Of a stretch of 64,000 nucleotides of DNA, positions 30,851 to 39,411 are shown piece after piece. The stretch is from NCBI GenBank assembly GCA_947496185.1, contig CANMCD010000006.1:62001-126000 (forward strand). Direction: 5' to 3'. Position numbers and translations under genes: made by a program. The first letter of the stretch is position 1. Each line of letters opens with the position of its first letter. This DNA comes from an uncultured Tenacibaculum sp. (GTDB taxonomy: Bacteria > Bacteroidota > Bacteroidia > Flavobacteriales > Flavobacteriaceae). The notes under the pieces were generated by a model. The model was not told the DNA's origin, made no database searches, and saw only the letters and a list, made by a program, of their open reading frames with translations.

Positions 30851-31183
30851 TTAGCCTTCAGGAGCTAATTCAACCTCCAATCCATCCAACGATGGAGTGA
30901 TTTGAATTTGACACCCTAGTCTACTATTATCCTCCACATAAAAAGCCTCTGCTAACATCGCATCTTCATCATCGGTCATTTCTGGTAATTCATGGGTAGA
31001 TTTCACATAACATTGACAAGAAGCACACATGGCCATTCCTCCACAAATTCCGATAGTACCTTCTGGAGCTAGCTCGTAAGAACGAACTACCTCCATAAGA
31101 TTCATTGCCATATCTGTAGGTGCTATAACTTCATGAACAACCCCCTCTCTATCGGTGATTTTAATCGTTATATCTTGCTCCAT
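30851..31183 (-). CDS. 2Fe-2S ferredoxin (adrenodoxin/ISC type)
   Basis: 110 residues. Cys47, Cys53, Cys56 and Cys91 match the C-x5-C-x2-C-x34-C ligand set of vertebrate-type [2Fe-2S] ferredoxins ('GICGGMAMCASCQC', 'SRLGCQI'); Cys58 is extra. It passes single electrons to iron-sulfur assembly or to a monooxygenase. It overlaps the ferredoxin reductase gene by one base, so the two are co-translated as a redox pair. No signal peptide; cytoplasmic. Confidence 0.9.
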   Translation of the reverse strand: MEQDITIKITDREGVVHEVIAPTDMAMNLMEVVRSYELAPEGTIGICGGMAMCASCQCYVKSTHELPEMTDDEDAMLAEAFYVEDNSRLGCQIQITPSLDGLEVELAPEG

Positions 31184-32238
31184 TACTCAATTGCTTTTAC
31201 TACAGCCTTTGGCGCTTCTTTTTTTGTTCCATCAAATCCTTCTACACCTCCAACGGTAGTATACTTCATTACATATTTTTTATCTGGGTGAATACGTTGG
31301 TAAGCACTCTGACACATTAAGGTTGCTTCGTGGAAACCACATAAGATTAGCTTTAGTTTCCCAGGATAGGTGTTTACATCTCCAATCGCATATATACCGG
31401 GTACATTTGTTTGATAGTCTAATGCATTGTTTACTTTAATAGCATTCTTTTCAATTTCTAAGCCCCAATTTGCTATAGGTCCTAATTTTGGTGCTAAACC
31501 AAACAAAGGAATAAAATGATCTGTATTAACCGTAAAAGGATCTTTCCCTTTTTGAGAAACCGTTACTCCTGTTACTTTTCCTTCACCAACAATACTAGTT
31601 ACTTCAGCAGGTGTAATTAAATTGATCTTTCCTAAGTTTTTCAACTCTTGTACTTTTTCAACAGAATCTAAAGCACCTCTAAATTCATTTCTTCTATGAA
31701 TCAAGGTTACCGATTTTGCTACATCTGTCAAGAAAATAGACCAGTCTAAAGCAGAGTCTCCTCCTCCTGCTATTACCACATCTTTATCTCGGTAAAGTTC
31801 GGGCTCTTTAATCATATATTCAACCCCTTTGTCTTCATAGTCTGCTATGTTAGCAATAGGTGGTTTACGAGGTTCAAAACTTCCAAGACCTCCTGCAATG
31901 GCAACTACTGGTGCTTGGTGTTTGGTACCTTTATTAGTTGTTACGATAAAACTACCGTCTTCTTGTTTTTCGATGGTATCTGCTCTTTCCCCTAAAGTAA
32001 ACCCGGGTTCAAATTGTTTGATTTGCTCCATCAATTTATGGGTAAGATCACCAGCTAAAATCTCTGGATATGCTGGAATATCATAAATAGGTTTTTTGGG
32101 GTAAATTTCAGAACATTGTCGTCCAGGTTGGGGTAATGCATCAATTAAATGACAACGTAATTTTAGCAATCCTGCTTCAAATACTGTAAATAATCCTGTA
32201 GGGCCTGCGCCTATTATTAATATATCTGTCTTTATCAT
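31183..32238 (-). CDS. Ferredoxin-NADP reductase, thioredoxin-reductase-like type 2
   Basis: 351 residues. FAD-binding 'DILIIGAGPTGLFTVFEAGL' at the N-terminus, an NADP-binding 'DVVIAGGGDSALDWSIFL' in the middle and a FAD-closing 'GIYAIGDVNTYPGKLKLI' near the end. There is no CxxC, so it is not a thioredoxin reductase but the YumC-like ferredoxin reductase. It transfers electrons between NADPH and the ferredoxin encoded directly downstream (1-nt overlap). The pair sits beside Nfu and Mrp, so supply of electrons to iron-sulfur assembly is likely. Confidence 0.9.
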   Translation of the reverse strand: MIKTDILIIGAGPTGLFTVFEAGLLKLRCHLIDALPQPGRQCSEIYPKKPIYDIPAYPEILAGDLTHKLMEQIKQFEPGFTLGERADTIEKQEDGSFIVTTNKGTKHQAPVVAIAGGLGSFEPRKPPIANIADYEDKGVEYMIKEPELYRDKDVVIAGGGDSALDWSIFLTDVAKSVTLIHRRNEFRGALDSVEKVQELKNLGKINLITPAEVTSIVGEGKVTGVTVSQKGKDPFTVNTDHFIPLFGLAPKLGPIANWGLEIEKNAIKVNNALDYQTNVPGIYAIGDVNTYPGKLKLILCGFHEATLMCQSAYQRIHPDKKYVMKYTTVGGVEGFDGTKKEAPKAVVKAIE

Positions 32239-32467
32239 TTGTAACTAAGTTATTCTTTTTTATACGGAGATTCCTGCCTTAAAAGGATAAGACAGGAACT
32301 CTTTTTTATGTTAAATCCGTACCTTGTAACATTCATATGTTCCAATACGGGTATTAATAATACCTTTTTATGACAACAAGTAGTTATACCTACAATTGTT
32401 GCTTATAAAGTCTGGTGAAGTTTTAAATGACTATTTACGTTTTTAAAAACGAACAGAAAATAAAGAG

Positions 32468-32704
32468 CTATTCAATATTGATAACCTCTTTTATTTCAGG
32501 AGCATACTTTTTTATGGTAGCTTCTACACCGTTTTTAAGTGTCATTTGATTCACAGAGCACCCACTACAAGCACCTTCTAACTTTACTTTTACTGTGTCA
32601 TCTTCTATAGATAGTAACGTTATATCTCCTCCATCACTTACTAAAAATGGACGGATTTCCTCTAAAGCTTTTTCTACATTACTTCTTGTTTCTGTTGATG
32701 CCAT
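32468..32704 (-). CDS. NifU-like iron-sulfur scaffold/carrier (Nfu)
   Basis: 78 residues using the ATG at 32704, which gives the normal Flavobacteriaceae start (MASTETRSNVEKALEEIRPF); an upstream in-frame ATG at 32746 would add 14 residues not typical of the family. The Nfu core 'DGGDITLLSIEDDTVKVKLE' precedes Cys46-Ser-Gly-Cys49, which binds the [4Fe-4S] cluster for delivery. It lies upstream of the ferredoxin-reductase pair and just after Mrp, forming an iron-sulfur maturation neighbourhood. Confidence 0.92.
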   Translation of the reverse strand: MASTETRSNVEKALEEIRPFLVSDGGDITLLSIEDDTVKVKLEGACSGCSVNQMTLKNGVEATIKKYAPEIKEVINIE

Positions 32705-32809
32705 ACTAGTCCCACTTAATCTCCTCTTTTTAGAGAAGAAACTCAAACTGGGTATTTGAGTTTTGTTGTTAAACCATATTTACGCCCTTCTGTAGGAAAG
32801 AAGGTTGCT

Positions 32810-33940
32810 TTATTTTGTGCTACAACCACTCATGGTGGTAATTCTCACTACTTCCGTAGGGGGTAAATTAGCATTTCTTTTCAATAATTGAGATACCATT
32901 TCTTTGGTAACATTGGTAAAAGCGTCAGATAAAGGACTGCCTTCTTGTAAAGCTACAGGGTGCCCTACATCGCCAGCTTCTCTAATACTTTGTACTAGTG
33001 GAATTTCACCTAAAAAACGGGCGTCTATATCTTTTGCTAAATTTTTAGCGCCGTCTTTTCCAAAGATATAATATTTATTATCTGGTAATTCTTCGGGTGT
33101 AAAATACGCCATATTTTCAACGATTCCTAAAACAGGAACATTAATCATTTCTTGTTGAAACATGGCAACTCCTTTTTTAGCATCTGCTAAAGCGATATTT
33201 TGAGGCGTACTTACCACTACTGCACCATTAATTGGTACGGCCTGTACTATAGACAAATGCACATCTCCCGTACCGGGTGGAAGATCGATTAATAAAAAGT
33301 CTAATTCTCCCCAATCTGCATCAAAAATCAATTGATTTAATGCTTTCGAAGCCATTGGACCTCTCCAAATAACCGCTTGGCTAGGATTGGTAAAAAAACC
33401 TAATGACAAAAGCTTAACACCGTAATTTTCAACAGGTTTCATTTTCGAACGACCGTTAATATTAGTAGCTAAAGGCTTTTCTTGTTCTACATCAAACATT
33501 AAATGTTGAGAGGGACCGTAAACATCGGCATCCAAAACCCCAACCTTAAAGCCCATTTTTGCTAATGAAACAGCTAGATTAGCGGTAATAGTTGACTTAC
33601 CAACGCCACCTTTTCCTGAAGCTACAGCTATGATGTTTTGAATATTAGGTATTTCCTTTCCTTTTATTTGGTTTGGGTTTTCTTTAGCAGCAGCTTCAAC
33701 TTTTACATTGACCTTTACATCAATTTTCTGATCTACATGCTCATGAATTGCTTTCATGATCTCTACTTCAATTTTTTTCTTCGCTTGTAAGGTAGGGTTA
33801 CTAATGGTTACATCTACGATGACTTCATCACCAAAAGTTACTACATTTTTAACATTGTTGTTTTCTACCAAACTCTTTCCTTCACCAGGGGCAGTAATTG
33901 TTTCCAGCGCCTTGTATATATCTTGCTTCTTAAAACCCAT
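32810..33940 (-). CDS. Mrp/NBP35-family Fe-S carrier P-loop ATPase
   Basis: 376 residues. An N-terminal DUF59/MIP18-like domain (1-95) precedes a ParA/MinD-like ATPase with deviant Walker A 'GKGGVGKST' near 108, 'DADVYGPSQ' (switch) and 'DFLLIDLPPGTGD' Walker B. A C-terminal 'TTMSGCSTK' keeps one Cys, and the family's CxxC is not evident elsewhere. Mrp proteins deliver Fe-S clusters to apo-targets. It precedes Nfu on the same strand. Cytoplasmic. Confidence 0.9.
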   Translation of the reverse strand: MGFKKQDIYKALETITAPGEGKSLVENNNVKNVVTFGDEVIVDVTISNPTLQAKKKIEVEIMKAIHEHVDQKIDVKVNVKVEAAAKENPNQIKGKEIPNIQNIIAVASGKGGVGKSTITANLAVSLAKMGFKVGVLDADVYGPSQHLMFDVEQEKPLATNINGRSKMKPVENYGVKLLSLGFFTNPSQAVIWRGPMASKALNQLIFDADWGELDFLLIDLPPGTGDVHLSIVQAVPINGAVVVSTPQNIALADAKKGVAMFQQEMINVPVLGIVENMAYFTPEELPDNKYYIFGKDGAKNLAKDIDARFLGEIPLVQSIREAGDVGHPVALQEGSPLSDAFTNVTKEMVSQLLKRNANLPPTEVVRITTMSGCSTK

Positions 33941-34087
33941 TTACTATGTATTATTCTTATAAATGTGACCTTGCTTAGGTTCTTTATATGATAATTTATA
34001 CTGTACAAAGATACGTTTTAGGGTTTAGAAAATAAAGTCTTTGAATTATGAATATTTATATAGGAATAGTTAGTATTTATGATTTGG

Positions 34088-34426
34088 CTATAATTCTTCT
34101 GAAGGATTCCAAAATACGTTTTCAAAGTTTTGAATTTTATCATCGACCACCTCTATTCCTTCGTTTTCCAAAAGTTGTTGCATTAAGTTTTTTCCTTGAA
34201 AGTGGTGTTTTCCAGTTAAAATACCATTTCTGTTAACGACTCTATGTGCAGGAATTTCTTTTTCTTGAGAGTGGGAACTACTCATTGCCCAACCTACCAT
34301 TCTGGCGGAACGTGGCATACCTAAATATGTAGCAATTGCTCCGTAGGAAGTTACTTTTCCATAAGGAATTAAGCAGGCTACAGCATATACTTTTTCAAAA
34401 AAATTATCGGTTTCTTTTTTACTCAT
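34088..34426 (-). CDS. Alkyltransferase-like protein (ATL), MGMT fold without active Cys
   Basis: 112 residues. MGMT/Ogt C-terminal DNA-binding domain only: 'VACLIPYGKVTSYGAIATYL', 'SARMVGWAMSSS', then 'IPAHRVVNRNG' at 58-68. In true methyltransferases this is PCHR; Ala60 replaces the alkyl-accepting Cys, which defines ATL proteins. ATLs bind O6-alkylguanine without repairing it and hand the lesion to nucleotide excision repair. It is a stand-alone gene between Mrp and TrmB. Confidence 0.9.
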   Translation of the reverse strand: MSKKETDNFFEKVYAVACLIPYGKVTSYGAIATYLGMPRSARMVGWAMSSSHSQEKEIPAHRVVNRNGILTGKHHFQGKNLMQQLLENEGIEVVDDKIQNFENVFWNPSEEL

Positions 34427-34575
34427 AGGAAATTATGTGTTGACCCGATTGATTTAAAAAATTAGGAATAAAATTATTTACAGGTAATTTTTCAAGCTCA
34501 AAAAGGCATGTTATTTCCAAATATCCTAAAAAAGAAATAATAATTTTAAGTCTGAAAGAATAAAATAGATTTTTC

Positions 34576-35247
34576 CTAGTAGTTTAGCTTAAATTTAACA
34601 AATGTGATGGGCTTACCTTGCTCAAGGTATTGTTTTTCGTAAAAAGTCTGTGTTTCGATTACTTCTTGGGGTGAATAGTGGTTTTTATAGACATCATGAT
34701 TTGCATTGAGTATTTCATGTCCTTCACCATGTAATAATCCCAAGGTATACCCATGCATAAACTCACTATCTGTTTTAAGATTGATGGTACCTTCTTCGTT
34801 TAAGATTGTATGGTATTTTTTTAAGAAATCAGTATTGGTTAATCGATGCTTTGTTCGTTTGTATTTAATTTGTGGGTCAGGAAAAGTAATCCAGATTTCT
34901 GAAACTTCATTTTCAGAAAAAATATGATCGACAAGTTCAATTTGAGTTCTTACAAAAGCAACGTTATGCAGGTTGTTTTCGATAGCAGTTTTTGCACCTC
35001 TCCAAAAACGTGCTCCTTTGATGTCAATACCGATAAAATTTTTATCAGGGTTTTTTTCAGCCAATGCGATAGTGTATTCGCCTTTTCCACACCCCAATTC
35101 TAGTACAATTGGATTCTCATTTTTGAAAAAAGTATGCCATTTTCCTTTAAGAGAAAAGTTTTCGATTACTTCTTCACGAGTGGGTTGAATAACGTTTTCA
35201 AACGTTTCATTTTCCTTGAAACGTTTTAATTTATTTTTGCTTCCCAA
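34576..35247 (-). CDS. trmB: tRNA (guanine-N7-)-methyltransferase
   Basis: 223 residues. SAM-binding 'VLELGCGKGEYTIALAEKNP', then 'NFIGIDIKGARFWRGAKTA' and 'VSEIWITFPDPQIKYKRTKHR', which carries the signature PDPxxKxRHxKRR-like motif of TrmB. It methylates G46 of tRNAs in the cytoplasm. The next gene downstream on the same strand is ATL; upstream by 16 nt is a small membrane-protein gene. Standard length; start at the only good ATG. Confidence 0.92.
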   Translation of the reverse strand: MGSKNKLKRFKENETFENVIQPTREEVIENFSLKGKWHTFFKNENPIVLELGCGKGEYTIALAEKNPDKNFIGIDIKGARFWRGAKTAIENNLHNVAFVRTQIELVDHIFSENEVSEIWITFPDPQIKYKRTKHRLTNTDFLKKYHTILNEEGTINLKTDSEFMHGYTLGLLHGEGHEILNANHDVYKNHYSPQEVIETQTFYEKQYLEQGKPITFVKFKLNY

Positions 35248-35263
35248 AGTAGGTGGTATAAAA

Positions 35264-35482
35264 TTAAGCCCTGTCTTCTGTTCCCTCTTTCTTAAAACGA
35301 AGAGATTCTTTCATCCAATATGCAAGTAATACGATAAGTACTACTAGAAATATCCAGTTAAGACCGTTAGAAGTCCACCATCCAGCATCGCTTTTTGCCA
35401 AAGTAAGCCTTAACCATTTGAATGGGATAAATAATAATTCAAAAAATTCTCCAATTAATCTAAAAATATTTAATCCTAACAT
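35264..35482 (-). CDS. Small two-helix membrane protein of Flavobacteriia (DUF6341-like)
   Basis: 72 residues. Two hydrophobic segments: 'IFRLIGEFFELLFIPFKWL' at the N-terminus and 'WIFLVVLIVLLAYWMKESL' near the end, with 'LAKSDAGWWTSNGLN' between them. I recall this family as DUF6341, always small and adjacent to the DUF6427 gene in Flavobacteriia. It faces away from the next gene, with 42 nt between them. Function unknown. Confidence 0.75.
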   Translation of the reverse strand: MLGLNIFRLIGEFFELLFIPFKWLRLTLAKSDAGWWTSNGLNWIFLVVLIVLLAYWMKESLRFKKEGTEDRA

Positions 35483-35524
35483 AACTTGATTATCTTTACG
35501 TTTGCAAAAATATAAAAAGAATCC

Positions 35525-36433
35525 ATGTTAGCCAATTTTTTCAGTAAATCTAAACCCGTAACTTTCATTGTGCTCTTTTTTCTTTTTTTGAGTTACTTCT
35601 TTTCGACGGTTTTTTTAAAAGATCTTTCTTTTATTGCTGCTACTAAAGAGTTGTTTTTGTTTATGGTTGTTTTTTCGGTGTATAACTTTATCATTCTAAA
35701 GAATGATGTAACCTCTGACAATTCTTTTGCGTTCCTGTTTTACGTGATTCTTATCGGTTTTTTTATAAAAAACATTCAAATAGATACGCTTTTTTATGCG
35801 AATGTAACCACCTTTTTGTTTTTAAGAAAAGTTTATAGTTTGCAGACTAAAAAAAACATCGTTCAAAAACTTTTTGACGGTGCAATTTGGCTTGGAATTT
35901 CGTTTATACTAGAGCCTTTTACGCTCGTGTTTATTTCTCTTTTTTATATAACACTTTATTTGAATAATAAGCTGACCTATCAAACGCTATTGATTCCTAT
36001 ATTTGGTTTTGTAGCACCTGTTTTTTTATATTTCACTTTTTGTTTTTGGTATGATATAGAATTCGTTTTTTTTCAAAATAATTTTGATTGGACTTCTTAC
36101 TTAAATTTTGATTTCTATTTGAACGACTCTTATTTCTTTTCGTTGATTTTTATTGGTGTTTTTACCTTAATTGCCGTATTGTTAAAGACACCCAGTACGT
36201 TATCAATTTTAAATCGTTTTAGAAGAAAGTGGATATTGATTCTATCCCATCTCTTTCTTGCAGGAATTATATTTGTGTTAATTCCGAATAAAACAGGAAA
36301 TGAATCGTTGTTTTTATTATTCCCTTCTTCCATTGTACTAGCAAATGGGATAGAAATATTTGAAAGGAAATGGCTAGTCAATACCGTAATTATCGTTTTT
36401 TGGTTGGCTTCAATCGTAGCTTTTTTCCTTTGA
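35525..36433 (+). CDS. Multi-pass membrane protein, DUF6427-like
   Basis: 302 residues with about eight to nine hydrophobic segments, no periplasmic domain and very high Phe/Leu/Ile content ('VTFIVLFFLFLSYFFSTVFL', 'LFVFIPNKTGNESLFLLFPS'-like end). It looks like an undecorated inner-membrane protein of the O-antigen-ligase or glycosyltransferase-39 shape, but carries no catalytic motif that I can see. In Flavobacteriia it lies beside upp and the 72-residue gene; I remember it as DUF6427. Role unknown. Confidence 0.75.
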   Translation: MLANFFSKSKPVTFIVLFFLFLSYFFSTVFLKDLSFIAATKELFLFMVVFSVYNFIILKNDVTSDNSFAFLFYVILIGFFIKNIQIDTLFYANVTTFLFLRKVYSLQTKKNIVQKLFDGAIWLGISFILEPFTLVFISLFYITLYLNNKLTYQTLLIPIFGFVAPVFLYFTFCFWYDIEFVFFQNNFDWTSYLNFDFYLNDSYFFSLIFIGVFTLIAVLLKTPSTLSILNRFRRKWILILSHLFLAGIIFVLIPNKTGNESLFLLFPSSIVLANGIEIFERKWLVNTVIIVFWLASIVAFFL

Positions 36434-36475
36434 TAGTTAATTTGAGAACACCTTGTTATTATTGCGCAAAAGGTG

Positions 36476-37129
36476 TTACATTTTTACGCCAAAAGCCAAA
36501 TCACCTGCATCTCCTAGTCCGGGGATAATATATCCTTTATCATTTAAATGCGGATCGATATCAGCAATCCACAATTCGGTATTTTCAGGAAAATGATTTT
36601 TAATATAATCAGTTCCATCTTTTGAACCTAAAACCGAAACTATATGAAGTTTTTTTGGGGTTCCGTATTTTTTTATTGCCTCATAAACGGCGACTAATGA
36701 TCTTCCTGTTGCGAGCATTGGGTCTACCAACAGTAAGGTTTTGTTTTCAATGGATGGCGAAGCAAAATATTCTACAACAATTTCAAATTCGTCTTTTCCA
36801 TCAGGGTGATGTCGGTAGGCAGATATAAAGGCGTTTTCGGCGTGATCAAAATAATTTAATAAACCATTATGAAGCGGTAAACCAGCTCTTAAAATAGAGC
36901 ATAAGACAATGTTGTTTAATGCAATATGTTTTTTACTTTCTCCTAAGGGGGTTTGCGTGGTTTTTAATTCGTATTCTAAATTTTTACTGAGTTCATACCC
37001 TAATATTTCACCAATTCTTTCAATATTTCTTCGGAATCTCATAGGGTCTTTTTGAATAGAAACATCTCTTATTTCTGCTAAAAAAGTATTTAGTATCGAG
37101 TTTTCTGTTGTTATGTTGTGTATTTTCAT
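36476..37129 (-). CDS. upp: Uracil phosphoribosyltransferase
   Basis: 217 residues. The PRPP-binding loop 'TLLLVDPMLATGRSLVAVYE' and the C-terminal uracil site 'YIIPGLGDAGDLAFGVKM' are intact. It makes UMP from uracil and PRPP, the pyrimidine salvage route. Usual length for Bacteroidota. Convergent with the membrane-protein gene before it (43-nt gap); no regulatory leader was found. Confidence 0.95.
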   Translation of the reverse strand: MKIHNITTENSILNTFLAEIRDVSIQKDPMRFRRNIERIGEILGYELSKNLEYELKTTQTPLGESKKHIALNNIVLCSILRAGLPLHNGLLNYFDHAENAFISAYRHHPDGKDEFEIVVEYFASPSIENKTLLLVDPMLATGRSLVAVYEAIKKYGTPKKLHIVSVLGSKDGTDYIKNHFPENTELWIADIDPHLNDKGYIIPGLGDAGDLAFGVKM

Positions 37130-37300
37130 GTGATTAAAATTAAAGGTAGACTAGGGGTAATATCCTTTGTAATTACAAAAGGTATAACAAACCAAAAAGT
37201 ATTCAGTTTATTGAAAATAAAGAAACTAAAAAAAAGTGAAAAGAAACGACTTGTAGGTAAATTTTTAATGTAAAAAAACAAAGGTATTAGTATCGTATGA

Positions 37301-38071
37301 TTATACTACAAAGTCTTTTAAAAACGCAATAAACAAATCTTGATCTTCTATATGGCTCATGTGTCCGTTCGGAAATTCGACAAAATCAGTTTGAGTTCTT
37401 TTCGCTTCTTTTTTTAAAGAAGAAAATGATAAAACAGCATCATTTTTTCCTGCAATAATAGCCCTTTTAGAAATACTTTCTAAGGTTGATTCGTTGTTTT
37501 CTCTTAAGCGCATTCCTTCATTACATGCAATATAGGCTTGTACGGAAGTTTGTAATGCTTGTGATACTACTTGGTTTATTTTTTCAGGCTGAGCTTCTTT
37601 AAAAGCAGCAGAAAATAAGTTTAAAACTGCCATTTTTATAAGCTGTTCATAATTCTGTTGGGCAATTTTGTTAGCTTTTTTTCGAAGGGTTTTTCTGATA
37701 TCAGAATCCATTTGAGAAGTCGAATTCATCAAGCAAATTCCCGTTATGTTATTAGCGTAGTTTTTGGCAAAGGTTAAAGCAACATAGCCTCCCATAGAAT
37801 GGCCGATAAAAAGGGCTTTGTTTATTTGCAAGTGATCCAAAACGAATTTAACAGCGGCAGCCATTTCTTCCATGGTATGGATATACCCCAAGCATCCAGA
37901 TTTTCCATGTCCTAAAAGATCAATACATACAATTCTATTTTTAGGTGAAAGTTCTTTTACAACTGTATTCCACATGTTTACGCTTTCTAAAAAACCGTGA
38001 AGTAAAACAACGGGATTCCCATTTCCAGTATCGCTATAAAAAATAGGGGTTTCTTTATATGTTAACATCAT
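37301..38071 (-). CDS. Alpha/beta-hydrolase
   Basis: 256 residues. Oxyanion strand 'VVLLHGFLESVNMW', nucleophile elbow 'ALFIGHSMGGYVALTFA' (Ser within GHSMGG), acidic residue and final His in 'FPNGHMSHIEDQDLF'. No signal peptide, so cytoplasmic. The substrate cannot be read from the sequence; many relatives are esterases or cofactor-metabolite hydrolases. It is divergent from brnQ, 38 nt away. Confidence 0.88.
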   Translation of the reverse strand: MMLTYKETPIFYSDTGNGNPVVLLHGFLESVNMWNTVVKELSPKNRIVCIDLLGHGKSGCLGYIHTMEEMAAAVKFVLDHLQINKALFIGHSMGGYVALTFAKNYANNITGICLMNSTSQMDSDIRKTLRKKANKIAQQNYEQLIKMAVLNLFSAAFKEAQPEKINQVVSQALQTSVQAYIACNEGMRLRENNESTLESISKRAIIAGKNDAVLSFSSLKKEAKRTQTDFVEFPNGHMSHIEDQDLFIAFLKDFVV

Positions 38072-38109
38072 TTTTACTGTATATTGGACAAAGATAAATT
38101 TGTTACACG

Positions 38110-39384
38110 ATGAATAAAGCTAAAGATGTTTTAATTACGGGTTTTGCCCTATTTTCAATGTTTTTTGGAGCTGGTAATTTGATTTTACCACCTTTTTTAG
38201 GGAAAAATGCTGGGGATACCTGGTTTTTAGTTACACTAGGATTTTTTATAACAGCAGTTTTCATTCCCATTCTAGGAATTTTAGCCCATGCTAAGATTCA
38301 AGGTACCATGTATGACTTTGGTAAAAAAGTCTCTCCAGCTTTTAGTGTAGCGTACTGTTTTATCGTGTATATTATATCCATTGCTTTGCCTGCACCTCGT
38401 ACAGCGTCTGTAACACACGAAATGGCAATATTACCTTATACAGGGCTAAGTTCTTTGATAACCAGTACGATTTATTTTTCGTTGGTTTTTGTTTTTGTGA
38501 TGAACAGGTCTAAAATATTAATGCTATTAGGTAAGTATTTGACTCCGTTGATTATGTTTATTTTGTTAGCAATTATAGCTGTAGGTGTTTTTTCACATCC
38601 CAATACAATTGATCAAAGTACTTTTACTTCTCCTTTGGTAAGTGGATTGCTTGAGGGGTATCAAACTTTTGATGCGATAGGGGCAGTAGTTGTTGGTGGG
38701 GTTTTGGTGATTTCTCTAAATTTTGATAAGGGCAGTTCTTTTGAAGTTAAAAGGAGTTTGATTCGAAAAGCTGGATTTGTTGCAGGTCTGGGACTGTTAA
38801 TTATTTATGCAGGTTTGATTTATAACGGAGCTTGGTTTAATACGTCCTTTTCGGAAACGGCTTCCAGAGCAGCAATATTATCTTCATTAAGTACGCAGAC
38901 TTTAGGTAGCATTGGTACGGCTTTTTTAAGTGTATTAGTGGCCTTGGCGTGTTTTACTACAGCTGTTGGAATTATTACAGGTACAGCAGATTATTTTAAA
39001 GGATATTTTAACGATTCACCAAAAGTATATATGGTAACTGCGTTGATTAGTTGTATACTTGGTGTATTGGTGGGACAATTTGATGTAAAATATATCATTA
39101 CGATAGCATTGCCTGCTTTGATGTTTATTTATCCAATAACCATTGTATTGATTGTTTTAAACATACTGCCAGAAAAGTGGTCTTCACCGATAGTCTTTAA
39201 GGCGGTTGTATTGGTTACTTTTATATTTAGTATTCCTGATTTTTTACAGTTTTTACTACCCAAAGAGCAATTAAAGGGTGTTATAAACATAATTCCCTTA
39301 GCGAACCACCATATAGGGTTGGTAGTGCCAGCTTTAGTGAGTTTTGTATTGGTAAATTTCTTTGTTAAGAAGAAATACGAATAG
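38110..39384 (+). CDS. brnQ: Branched-chain amino-acid transporter (LIVCS family)
   Basis: 424 residues and about twelve membrane segments. The start 'KDVLITGFALFSMFFGAGNL' followed by 'ILPPFLG' is the signature of BrnQ carriers. 'YIISIALPAPRTASVTHEM' and 'ALACFTTAVGIITGTADYF' are other conserved parts. Sodium-driven uptake of Ile, Leu and Val across the inner membrane. It stands alone between divergent and convergent neighbours. Confidence 0.92.
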   Translation: MNKAKDVLITGFALFSMFFGAGNLILPPFLGKNAGDTWFLVTLGFFITAVFIPILGILAHAKIQGTMYDFGKKVSPAFSVAYCFIVYIISIALPAPRTASVTHEMAILPYTGLSSLITSTIYFSLVFVFVMNRSKILMLLGKYLTPLIMFILLAIIAVGVFSHPNTIDQSTFTSPLVSGLLEGYQTFDAIGAVVVGGVLVISLNFDKGSSFEVKRSLIRKAGFVAGLGLLIIYAGLIYNGAWFNTSFSETASRAAILSSLSTQTLGSIGTAFLSVLVALACFTTAVGIITGTADYFKGYFNDSPKVYMVTALISCILGVLVGQFDVKYIITIALPALMFIYPITIVLIVLNILPEKWSSPIVFKAVVLVTFIFSIPDFLQFLLPKEQLKGVINIIPLANHHIGLVVPALVSFVLVNFFVKKKYE

Positions 39385-39411
39385 TAACCTTACGACAGGA
39401 TTTGAGTTATA

